From the NCBI GenBank assembly GCA_002495845.1, contig DAHF01000130.1, positions 1 to 5,811 of the forward strand: a stretch of 5,811 nucleotides of DNA, in the 5' to 3' direction. This DNA comes from Sulfolobus sp. UBA167 (GTDB taxonomy: Archaea > Thermoproteota > Thermoprotei_A > Sulfolobales > Sulfolobaceae). The position numbers were made by a program, and so were the translations under genes. A model generated the notes under the pieces. That model ran no database searches. It had not been told where the DNA came from and saw only the letters and a program-made list of their open reading frames with translations. The first letter of the stretch is position 1. Each line of letters opens with the position of its first letter. Below, one piece after another: positions 1 to 5,788 of this stretch.

Positions 1-55
1 GATTCGTTAGAATTAAGGTGTTAAATTGGCATCCTTACTTCTTTTCACCTAGAAG

Positions 56-250
56 TTGGAGTTATTCTCTCAATACAGACACGAAGATATCATCAAATCT
101 TTCTCCTCTATTCTTACCCTCGTTAAGAAGATCAGAAACCAGAACCTCAAGTTCTATATAAAGAAAATTTTCTACGAGGAACTATCAAACCCGTCCCTCG
201 CCAGTGAGGTTTTTTCCTTCCTCCCCGCCTTAACCCACGATAAGTCATAG
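56..250 (+). CDS. Doubtful 64-residue ORF at the left edge
   Basis: This reading frame starts with TTG, has no SD site and no well-placed TATA element, and I recognise no family in it. The product is basic in the middle (VKKIRNQNLKFYIKKIF) and ends PALTHDKS. Codon choice looks moderately coding-like. The preceding frame (position 3 onward) is also open to 161 and reads naturally at first (VRIKVLNWHPYFFSPRSW). A gene entering from the left edge and shifted near position 55 is therefore possible. Against this, the minus strand of 172-250 belongs to the end of a broken methyltransferase that is easier to recognise, so this ORF may be its antisense shadow. It could be a gene remnant, a small hypothetical protein or noise. 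Confidence 0.22.
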   Translation: MELFSQYRHEDIIKSFSSILTLVKKIRNQNLKFYIKKIFYEELSNPSLASEVFSFLPALTHDKS

Positions 251-671
251 TGTCTTATCATACCGGAGGCTTGCCTCACCTCTTCAGATTTTCAAAGATG
301 ACACCACTTTACTTCGTGGTATCCATTATACTATGAATCGTAGGACCCATCAATAGGTTCTCTTAAGTCGTGTTGAATAACCGTAACCTTGTCTTCCACC
401 CTCAGAGCTCGAAAGTTGAGAATAGCTCTTTCTACCGAAACGTCAGATAGACTATCTCCCTTGAAAGTATCTATGCAAGTCACCTTACCTTGAGGAAAAG
501 TTCTTCTTATAAGCCATGATAGGAAACCAAGCCCGCATCCTACGTCCAACGCGTTAATTCTCGCTTCTCTATCAAAGGCAGATTTAAGGAGCATCAAAAC
601 CCTTTCTAGTCTCTCTAAACGCGGTTAGACTCTTCAGGAGTTGAATGATAATAAACGCCGAAATCTACCTT
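172..671 (-). pseudogene. Broken class I SAM-dependent methyltransferase
   Basis: The intact core (597 down to 331) has the class I methyltransferase Rossmann start. Motif I is ALDVGCGLGFLSWLI near 549-505, followed by an acidic residue closing the second strand (VTCIDTF) and a later VTVIQHDLREPI segment ending in YDS. The family transfers a methyl group from S-adenosylmethionine; the acceptor cannot be told. The same frame is open upstream to 624 (PRLERLERV) and continues downstream after a TAG at 333-331 and a TGA at 294-292, reading KSEEVRQASGMIRHYDLSWV before a final TAG at 174-172. The likely N-terminus (FGVYYHSTPEESNRV, 662-618) lies in another frame, implying a frameshift near 620. No good start codon remains. 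AT-rich DNA at 672-690 may be its old promoter. The methyltransferase fold is well supported; the reconstruction outside 331-597 is inference. Confidence 0.62.
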
Positions 672-850
672 ACATATATATCTTATATTATTACAGTCTC
701 CATAAAAACTAAGTCGTATAGAAGAGAAGCTAATTTTATTCAAGATTTTTTTCCTCATTCCCTTGGTCTCTCTCCATGTTAAGTTGATATTTCACTATTC
801 TCACTATTTTTATTCTATTATCTCAATTTTCTAGAAAACCAGATGTGAAG
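672..850. other. AT-rich intergenic leader, no gene seen
   Basis: The stretch between the broken methyltransferase and the tldD promoter holds an AT block (672-690) that reads as TATA-like on either strand. It also has a seven-T run (746-752) that could stop plus-strand transcripts, then a pyrimidine-rich tract to about 780. No ORF of note was found in it. Confidence 0.45.
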
Positions 851-858
851 CTTTAAGA
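851..858 (+). promoter_or_regulatory. TATA-like element of the tldD-tldE operon
   Basis: The element CTTTAAGA, with purine-rich GAAG just before it as a possible BRE, is centred about 26-27 bases before the tldD ATG. This is the archaeal TATA-to-start spacing, so transcription should begin at or next to the A of ATG and the mRNA should be leaderless. No SD site precedes the ATG, which agrees. Confidence 0.55.
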
Positions 859-880
859 TTCCTTATGATCAATAGTTACC

Positions 881-2233
881 ATGTCATCAGAAGATATATA
901 CAACAAGAAATTTTCCTCCTTCAGTTACGTTGAAGTGAGAAAACAAGCGGATTCCTATCGTTTAATAAGGACTATTAACGGAGAAGTTGTGTCCACTGCC
1001 AGCGTCTTAGACAAGGGTTATTCTGTTAGGTTCTTTAATGATGGAACACTATACTTTTCTTCTTCCAACAATCCAGAGAACTTGGGCGCGAAACCAGACA
1101 AAATCCAAGGTTGGGAGAAAGGGTTTGACGATCAGAGTCCTTCATCTGGAAACTTTAGAGCAGAGGAAGAAGTGCCTATCTCATCAAAGTCAATCCGTGA
1201 AAAAGAAGAGATACTTAAGAACCTTTATCAAGAAGCCTCATCACAACCTCTTCATTCCAAGTTGAAATCCCTGAATCTGGACTACGTAGAGAGGGTGGAG
1301 GAAAAGGATGTCACAATTAACGGGATATCTTTCAGTAGTTACGTTCCCAGAGTACTTTTGTCGGCTGTAATAGTCATGAAAAACGAGAGGATGACAGTTA
1401 ACGGAAGATTCGAGTACGGCGGTAGCGGAGGACTTGAGCATTTGAGAGAAGTTGATTTAAAGGAAAAGGTGAAAGCGTTAGATGATCTATTGGTTAAGGG
1501 GAAGTCAGTTGAGCCTGGATCCACAAATGTGGTGGTGAGCGGAAACATATCTGGAATCATGGCTCATGAGTCTGTTGGACATCCCTTCGAGGCTGACAGG
1601 ATCCTTGGAAGGGAGTTCGCCCAAGCCGGGTTAAGTTATCTTACTTTCATGAAGGGAAGGATAGGTAGTGATGCGGTAACCGTAATAGACGATCCCACCA
1701 TCAAGAAGAGCAACGGATACTATGAGATTGACGATGAGGGAGTCAAAGCTAAGGAGAAAGTCCTCATAAAGGAGGGAAACATAAATGAGCTTCTTCACGA
1801 TAGGTTCTCAGGTTACAGAATGGATACAAGAAGTAATGGTTCGGGTAGGGCTTCATCCCATTCCAGGGAACCCTTAGTGAGAATGTCAAACACGTTCTTC
1901 AAGCCTGGAAAGGTAAAGTTCCATGACTTAATAGATGTCAGCAATGGAGTGTTTATAAAGAGTTACATGGAGTGGAACATAGACGATATGAGGTTGGGGC
2001 AGAGGTACGTTGGTTTAGAGGCGTACGAGATCAAACACGGGGAAGTGGGTGACCCGCTCCTCTTTCCGGTATTAGAGGGAAACACTGATCAGCTCCTAAA
2101 GTCGGTAGAGGAAGTTGATGATTCCCTTCAGTTCTTTCCCGGAACATGCGGTAAGGGAGATCCAGATCAGCCAGTCCCAGTATGGTTAGGAGGTCCTGAC
2201 ATGTTGCTTAACTATAAGGTGAGGAGGATATGA
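881..2233 (+). CDS. tldD: TldD, catalytic subunit of TldD/TldE zinc metalloprotease
   Basis: This 450-residue cytosolic protein has no signal peptide or membrane segment. It carries the family's HExxxH zinc motif as HESVGH at residues 229-234 (context GIMAHESVGHPFEADR), giving H229 and H234 as ligands and E230 as the catalytic acid. The third ligand is expected to be C423 in PGTCGKGDPDQPVPVW near the C-terminus, the position of the conserved family cysteine. Other family blocks are YYEIDDEG (281-287) and NGSGRASS (from N319). Length is slightly below the roughly 480 residues of the bacterial enzyme. In bacteria, TldD with TldE trims peptides, including leader removal in microcin B17 maturation and CcdA turnover; the archaeal substrate is unknown. 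The ATG is chosen for promoter spacing and an in-frame TGA at 866-868. It shares ATGA with tldE, so both subunits are probably made together. Confidence 0.95.
   Translation: MSSEDIYNKKFSSFSYVEVRKQADSYRLIRTINGEVVSTASVLDKGYSVRFFNDGTLYFSSSNNPENLGAKPDKIQGWEKGFDDQSPSSGNFRAEEEVPISSKSIREKEEILKNLYQEASSQPLHSKLKSLNLDYVERVEEKDVTINGISFSSYVPRVLLSAVIVMKNERMTVNGRFEYGGSGGLEHLREVDLKEKVKALDDLLVKGKSVEPGSTNVVVSGNISGIMAHESVGHPFEADRILGREFAQAGLSYLTFMKGRIGSDAVTVIDDPTIKKSNGYYEIDDEGVKAKEKVLIKEGNINELLHDRFSGYRMDTRSNGSGRASSHSREPLVRMSNTFFKPGKVKFHDLIDVSNGVFIKSYMEWNIDDMRLGQRYVGLEAYEIKHGEVGDPLLFPVLEGNTDQLLKSVEEVDDSLQFFPGTCGKGDPDQPVPVWLGGPDMLLNYKVRRI
2219..2224 (+). promoter_or_regulatory. Shine-Dalgarno site of tldE inside the end of tldD
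   Basis: GGTGAG, continuing into GAGG, lies five bases before the tldE ATG (2230) and within the last codons of tldD. It is complementary to the CACCUC-type 3' end of archaeal 16S rRNA. It supports ATG 2230 as the tldE start and SD-driven, probably coupled, translation of this second gene, unlike the leaderless first gene. Confidence 0.7.
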
Positions 2234-3411
2234 AATCCATTCAGGAGTTTGTGAACCTCTATAAGGGGAAAGGATACAACGTAGCGGTGCTGAGGTTAAA
2301 GGAGAGAAGGAAAGTGATAAAATACGTTGAGAGCAAGATAGAGAACGTACAAGATATAGAAGAGGAGAGGTTTTCTGTGATGCTAGAGAGGGAAGGGAGA
2401 TACGGAATATCCCACTCATCTAGACTGGAGTTCAATGGAGAACTTTCCCCAGGTAAGATAGTCCCAGTACTCTCGCAAGGAGGAGAATTGAGGAAAGAGA
2501 AGGAGAGGGTCCCCGTCCAAGTGGTGGAACTGGAATCTAGATATCCAACGTACGGTACTCTAGTTGGAGTACAAGTCGAGAGAGAGCTAATCACCTCAAA
2601 CGGATTTCACGGGCTTGACAAGGATGGGTACACCTACGGATACTTTAGAGTTAAGAACGGAGATTATTCTGGTTCATGGGCGTTCTCTGACGTTAATTTC
2701 TCTAAGAAAAAGGTTGAGGAGACTGTAAGGATGGCAGAACACTTCGCCTCCTTCCAGGGGAGGGCTGAAATAGAGGACGGTGAGTATCAGGTTGTGCTCT
2801 CTCCTCAGGCAGTGGGCAACCTTATGATGTACGTTGCTAACATGGCATCAAAGTTTAGCATTCTCGCTGGAACTTCCATGTTCAGGGAAAGAGGAGAGAC
2901 GATGGGGAATGAGAACATTACCTTGATGGACACTCCCTGCGAGGATAGACCCATGTCTGCTGAATTCGACGACGAAGGTACACATACTTTCAACAAGGAA
3001 GTCATATCCAAGGGAATCTTCATCAATCCATTATCAAACAACGAATTGGGAGAAACAACGGGTAACGCTGGATGGATCAATCCAAGGCCATGGAACCTTG
3101 AGGTGAAGGAAGGAGACTCCTCCTTAGAATCCATGTTAACTGGAAACGTGGTATTCATTAATAATGTGTGGTATACAAGGTTTAACAACTATAGCGAAGG
3201 AATCTTCTCAACCGTTAGCAGGGATGCTGTCATGGTGTATAAAGGAGGTAAGTTCGTTGGAATCGCTGGAAGGGTTAGAATTGCTGATTCCCTGAAAAAA
3301 ATCCTTTCACCAAATGCGGTATCCAAGGAGAGATATTCGGTAATGTGGTGGGATGCTAAGCTTCAAGGCGTTTACCCTTACTTGAGCGTGAATGTAAGGC
3401 TCATCAGGTAG
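2230..3411 (+). CDS. tldE: TldE (PmbA-like), non-catalytic partner of TldD
   Basis: This 393-residue cytosolic protein is of the PmbA/TldD fold but has no HExxxH. At the matching place (VVLSPQAVGNLMMYVA, 188-203) the zinc ligands are absent, which defines the TldE branch. Recognisable family blocks are ITSNGFHGLD (121-130), EFDDEGT (245-251), LGETTGNAG (273-281) and WYTRFNNYSEGIFSTVSRD (314-332). It is shorter than the approximately 450-residue bacterial PmbA. In the known family, TldE pairs with TldD to form a heterodimer enclosing the active-site chamber, and both are needed for activity. Position directly after tldD with a four-base overlap and a strong SD site supports co-production in equal amounts. 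Reading frame and codon use are regular and show no decay. The substrate remains unknown. Confidence 0.93.
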   Translation: MKSIQEFVNLYKGKGYNVAVLRLKERRKVIKYVESKIENVQDIEEERFSVMLEREGRYGISHSSRLEFNGELSPGKIVPVLSQGGELRKEKERVPVQVVELESRYPTYGTLVGVQVERELITSNGFHGLDKDGYTYGYFRVKNGDYSGSWAFSDVNFSKKKVEETVRMAEHFASFQGRAEIEDGEYQVVLSPQAVGNLMMYVANMASKFSILAGTSMFRERGETMGNENITLMDTPCEDRPMSAEFDDEGTHTFNKEVISKGIFINPLSNNELGETTGNAGWINPRPWNLEVKEGDSSLESMLTGNVVFINNVWYTRFNNYSEGIFSTVSRDAVMVYKGGKFVGIAGRVRIADSLKKILSPNAVSKERYSVMWWDAKLQGVYPYLSVNVRLIR

Positions 3412-3412
3412 A

Positions 3413-3464
3413 ATTGTTTTATACTCAAAAAGAATTATTTTATCTATATGTATATTCTTTTTGT
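3413..3464 (+). terminator. T-rich terminator region of the tldD-tldE operon
   Basis: Immediately after the tldE stop are the T-runs ATTGTTTT (3413-3420) and TTCTTTTTGTTT (about 3455-3466). Archaeal RNA polymerase commonly stops at such runs without a hairpin. No stable stem is seen. The assignment rests on composition and position only. Confidence 0.45.
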
Positions 3465-3500
3465 TTACATTTACCCAAGTTTAACTATACGTATTTATAC

Positions 3501-3513
3501 AAAAAATTTTTTT
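3501..3513. terminator. A6/T7 run between convergent genes, possible two-way terminator
   Basis: AAAAAATTTTTTT gives a run of seven T on the plus strand and six T on the minus strand. It lies between the end of tldE and the end of the minus-strand membrane protein gene, so it could stop residual transcription from both sides. The rest of the 3412-3606 gap holds a 12-base palindrome (3539-3550) and pyrimidine-rich DNA but no credible gene. Confidence 0.35.
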
Positions 3514-3606
3514 AAACTTTCAACTATATTCTAACACGGAAGAATTCTTCTACTAACTTCTTCTTCACTTAATCTCTATTTTTCCCATGCCATCAAAATC
3601 TCGTTC

Positions 3607-3990
3607 CTAATCTTCTATCTCAATAGCGAAATAGAAATAAGACATTAATGCCAAGACCGAGAATAGCATCATTAAGTTAGAATAGTTATTATTAAGGAAA
3701 TTAGTAGTCATGAATAATAGACCTGCTACTCCTGAAATTCCCAAGAAAATCAAGGAGACGAGCGCCGTCCTCACATTGGTCTTTCTCTTCAACGATATAA
3801 TGAGGAGAGCTATACCTATTGCACCGACTAAGAAACCCAAAACTATGTGAAAGGCAAGCCCGCCGTAAAGAAAGACATTCGCTGAAAATGTTTGTGGAAA
3901 GTCATTGGAGAAGTCAACATACCATCCTACCAAGAACTGCACCATGAGAAAAACAAGGTTTATCCACGTTAGATTTTTAAAATAAGACAT
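3607..3990 (-). CDS. Four-helix integral membrane protein of unknown function
   Basis: This is a 127-residue hydrophobic protein with four predicted membrane helices: about 9-27 (INLVFLMVQFLVGWYV), 40-67 (the longest, containing FHIVLGFLVGAIGIALLI), 74-96 (LVSLIFLGISGVAGLLFM) and 102-124. A basic loop SLKRKTN separates helices 2 and 3. The only histidine sits at the start of helix 2. That, with the four-helix layout, vaguely recalls half of a CtaA/COX15-like or b-type cytochrome protein. A single histidine is too little to claim heme binding, so I leave the function open. ATG 3990 is preferred because a TATA-like element lies at the correct leaderless spacing and no SD site is present. It converges on the tldD-tldE operon and appears to be its own transcription unit. 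Confidence 0.85.
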   Translation of the reverse strand: MSYFKNLTWINLVFLMVQFLVGWYVDFSNDFPQTFSANVFLYGGLAFHIVLGFLVGAIGIALLIISLKRKTNVRTALVSLIFLGISGVAGLLFMTTNFLNNNYSNLMMLFSVLALMSYFYFAIEIED

Positions 3991-4011
3991 GAGCTATATT
4001 AAAATGAGCGG

Positions 4012-4019
4012 AATAAAAG
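4012..4019 (-). promoter_or_regulatory. TATA-like element of the membrane protein gene
   Basis: On the minus strand CTTTTATT is centred about 25-26 bases before the ATG at 3990, the spacing expected for a leaderless archaeal transcript. No purine-rich SD site lies between it and the ATG. Confidence 0.45.
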
Positions 4020-4066
4020 TTAGAGGAAAAGAGCGTTTAACTTGAATACCTTATAGACCTCTAGCA

Positions 4067-4285
4067 ATGAAGAATGATCAGAAATTAGCTGAGATAATAA
4101 AGAAAAATAATTATGTATCACTTATTACCAGTCCTCTAGAGGTCTCCATCACTAACAGCAAGCTCATATTCATATACCTTAACGTCTACACCAGCTCCAT
4201 TCCTTGTTCTCTTCCTCTTGAGAATATATATCTCTGCTGTTCCTTCTCTCTTTCCGTGATTCAGATAGTTACCTCATCTCCCTAG
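4067..4285 (+). CDS. Doubtful 72-residue ORF, divergent from the membrane protein gene
   Basis: The first third looks like a real N-terminus (MKNDQKLAEIIKKNNYVSLI), and a TATA-like GTTTAACT lies at 4035-4042, about 28 bases before the ATG, so leaderless expression is possible. The rest is rich in Ser, Leu, Ile and Cys with no recognisable motif. It lies antisense to, and in codon register with, a minus-strand frame that reads more like protein, so its second half may be a shadow. Another plus-strand frame is open from about 4228 to the TAG after CFLGF near 4410, which could mean a frameshifted longer gene. I do not recognise the family. It may be a short hypothetical gene, a truncated one, or chance. 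Confidence 0.25.
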   Translation: MKNDQKLAEIIKKNNYVSLITSPLEVSITNSKLIFIYLNVYTSSIPCSLPLENIYLCCSFSLSVIQIVTSSP

Positions 4286-4460
4286 TCTTCATCGTGAACT
4301 TCGATGTCTCTAGGTTCTCTTTCATCAATATCCCTGACTATAGGTGTACTTCTTTTCCCCTTCCTACTCACCACTTCTTAAATCAAGAACCTTGTTTCTT
4401 AGGTTTCTAGACCAGGTTTTGGGTTGACTGCTACAATGGCATATTAACGTTACCCACCTC
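4136..4460 (-). pseudogene. Decayed minus-strand reading frame of unknown family
   Basis: Just downstream of the ATPase gene, a perfect GAGGTG SD site (4460-4455) precedes an ATG at 4443-4441. One frame then reads protein-like from 4440: AIVAVNPKPGLET, then STPIVRDIDEREPRDIEV and GDEVTI. It is broken by TAA (4401-4399), TAA (4380-4378), TAG (4284-4282) and TGA (4263-4261). After a shift near 4255 a second frame continues without a stop to 4136, with KREGTAEIYILKRKR followed by GVDVKVYEYELAVSDGDL. The charged, strand-forming composition differs from random AT-rich DNA, and all three stop types occur, so this looks like decay and not recoding. I cannot name the family; an old transposon or a small accessory gene are both possible. 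No indel-free product can be made. Confidence 0.4.
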
Positions 4461-4480
4461 TTTTTCCGTCTCTAGGCTTC
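4286..4480. other. Gap without an intact gene before the ATPase end
   Basis: No intact ORF is credible here. The stretch contains the upstream half of the decayed minus-strand frame described separately. No clear T-run terminator follows the ATPase stop on the minus strand, so ATPase transcripts may run into the decayed frame. No RNA gene or terminal inverted repeat was recognised. Confidence 0.4.
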
Positions 4481-5719
4481 TCAGGCAAGACTTCCATACA
4501 TTAGTAAAAATTTCCAGATAGGTATAAATTTTATCCCTCCCACCTCGTCCTCATAGTCCCAAGTTACTACAACCTTTTCCTTAGCTCTTACCTTATTCAA
4601 CCCCTCAGTTTCTCTCCTGGGTATCTCGTCCTTGCCTGACGCGTAAGTTACTTGTATAGCCTTATCCCCTGTAAAGAAGTCTATCTCGTAGTCGCTTCCC
4701 TTCAAGTAAAACAGCTTCTCCCCAAACCGCGAGAGCGTCAAGGCGATGAGGTTTTCCATCTCCCTGCCCTTTGAAGCGTCTAACGCGATTGAAGTAACTA
4801 GTCCCGGATCGACTACGTACACTTTCCTAGGCGAGGTCATTCCCTCCCTGGGCTTGTTGGTGAACCTCTCCGAGGTCAACACCAAGTATGCGTTCACTAA
4901 CCCGTTGAACCACTCGTCTACAGTGTTGTTGCTCAACTTCAGCGACTTGGACAGCCTAGACAACGAGATCTCGTTGGAGTAATACTTTACGACGTTCACT
5001 GCGAACTCTTTGAACAGCTCTATCCTCTTTATCCTCAACCTCTGTACTACGTCCTTGTAAACTATGTCTGAGAAAATGGAGAACACTAAGTCGTTAGAGA
5101 TCTTCAGCGCCTCAGGGAACCCCCCATCCCTCATGTAGTTTTCCAGTTCCCTCTTCACTGTCCCCTCTGAGGTAGTGGTCAACGTGTCTTTGAACTTCTC
5201 TATTTTAACTCCTTTAAACCTTAAGTATTCCGAGAAAGAGAAGGGAAACAGGGTGAAGTTCACGTGTCTCCCCGTCAAGGCAGTTGCAAGCTCGCCCGAA
5301 AGCATCTTTGAGTTGCTACCAGTGACTATAACCTTCCCTCCTCCTTCCCTGAGCCTGCTCACGAAAAGCTCCCAACCTTGGACGTTGTGTACTTCGTCGA
5401 AGAGAAAGTACTCCACTTCACCGAAGAGCTCGTAAATGAACTTCTCTATCTCATGTAGGTCCCCGACCTTTACCCCTGCCAGCCTGTCGTCGTCGAAGTT
5501 GACGTAACCAAAGTTCTCTCCCCTCAGCAACATTTCAGCCAAAGTGGACTTCCCGCTCCTCCTCACTCCGAGTATGGCGAGCACGTTGGGGTGCGAGAGA
5601 TACTTCTTCAGAGCGGGAATTTCTCTATCTATAATTCTCTCTTTTTCAAATTTCTTTTCTAGCCTTGTCATCTGATCTGCCAGCACTTGTTTTATTCCTT
5701 CCACAGAGTAATATCCCAT
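4481..5719 (-). CDS. AAA-family ATPase with DUF4143 C-terminal part
   Basis: This 412-residue protein belongs to the AAA_14/DUF4143 group common in archaea and scattered in bacteria. Walker A is GVRRSGKST (51-59), Walker B is YFLFDEVHN (104-112, D108/E109), sensor 1 is VTGSNS (132-137), and R151 in TGRH is a candidate arginine finger. GGFPEAL (199-205) marks the join to the DUF4143 part, which includes a winged-helix-like stretch (about 252-282), VYVVDPGL (300-307) and a C-terminal block EIDFF...AIQV (345-357). That block resembles a PD-(D/E)xK nuclease core with Gln at the second acidic position. The lysine is not evident, so nuclease activity is doubtful. No membrane helix or signal is seen. 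The family's role is not settled; many members sit in mobile or defence-like settings. The middle of the gene appears richer in G/C at third codon positions than the tld genes. The start could be ATG 5719 or GTG 5704. Confidence 0.9.
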   Translation of the reverse strand: MGYYSVEGIKQVLADQMTRLEKKFEKERIIDREIPALKKYLSHPNVLAILGVRRSGKSTLAEMLLRGENFGYVNFDDDRLAGVKVGDLHEIEKFIYELFGEVEYFLFDEVHNVQGWELFVSRLREGGGKVIVTGSNSKMLSGELATALTGRHVNFTLFPFSFSEYLRFKGVKIEKFKDTLTTTSEGTVKRELENYMRDGGFPEALKISNDLVFSIFSDIVYKDVVQRLRIKRIELFKEFAVNVVKYYSNEISLSRLSKSLKLSNNTVDEWFNGLVNAYLVLTSERFTNKPREGMTSPRKVYVVDPGLVTSIALDASKGREMENLIALTLSRFGEKLFYLKGSDYEIDFFTGDKAIQVTYASGKDEIPRRETEGLNKVRAKEKVVVTWDYEDEVGGIKFIPIWKFLLMYGSLA

Positions 5720-5725
5720 TGTCTT

Positions 5726-5733
5726 TTTATAAA
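5726..5733 (-). promoter_or_regulatory. Strong TATA box lying too close to ATG 5719
   Basis: TTTATAAA is the best TATA match upstream of the ATPase but is centred only about 10 bases before ATG 5719. At usual spacing it would start RNA near 5704, where an in-frame GTG (codon 6, followed by GAAGGA) could serve as a leaderless start. This would give a 407-residue protein. Confidence 0.4.
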
Positions 5734-5740
5734 CTTATGC

Positions 5741-5747
5741 AGTATAG
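5741..5747 (-). promoter_or_regulatory. Candidate TATA element giving leaderless start at ATG 5719
   Basis: On the minus strand CTATACT is centred 25 bases before ATG 5719. It lies inside one copy of an imperfect repeat, so it could equally be part of a regulator site. The stronger match at 5726-5733 competes with it. Confidence 0.3.
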
Positions 5748-5780
5748 TGAATAAGTTCAGCCTTAATGCTGTGCAGTAAA

Positions 5781-5788
5781 GTATATAA
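5781..5788 (+). promoter_or_regulatory. Possible divergent TATA box at the right edge
   Basis: GTATATAA with AAA just before it resembles a BRE/TATA pair on the plus strand. At normal spacing RNA would begin near 5811, the last base of the window, so a divergent gene may start just outside. The same bases are TATA-like on the minus strand, so direction is uncertain. Confidence 0.3.

Noticed and set aside
292..333. TAG and TGA in the methyltransferase as pyrrolysine or selenocysteine codons
   Set aside because: No such use is known in Sulfolobales-like archaea, no SECIS-like stem is seen, and an additional frameshift is needed upstream; decay explains all of it.
865..933. Short ORF starting at the ATG at 865, overlapping the tldD start in another frame
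   Set aside because: It is only 22 codons, lies upstream of the expected transcription start at about 881, and the tldD frame is clearly the real one.
1241..3188. Several open frames antisense to tldD and tldE (for example 2259-2594 and 2805-3188 on the minus strand)
   Set aside because: They are Ser/Pro/Leu-rich shadows of strongly coding sequence, with no motifs or promoters.
3448..3534. 28-codon plus-strand ORF beginning MYILFVYIY in the gap after tldE
   Set aside because: It is composed of AT-rich terminator DNA, has no SD site or promoter at proper spacing, and runs straight through the A6/T7 tract; its hydrophobicity follows from base composition.
3539..3550. Perfect 12-base palindrome GAAGAATTCTTC
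   Set aside because: It has no loop for a hairpin and no partner site nearby; a chance palindrome in pyrimidine-rich DNA is likely.
4746..5435. Plus-strand open frames inside the ATPase gene
   Set aside because: They are antisense shadows of a gene with clear Walker motifs on the minus strand.
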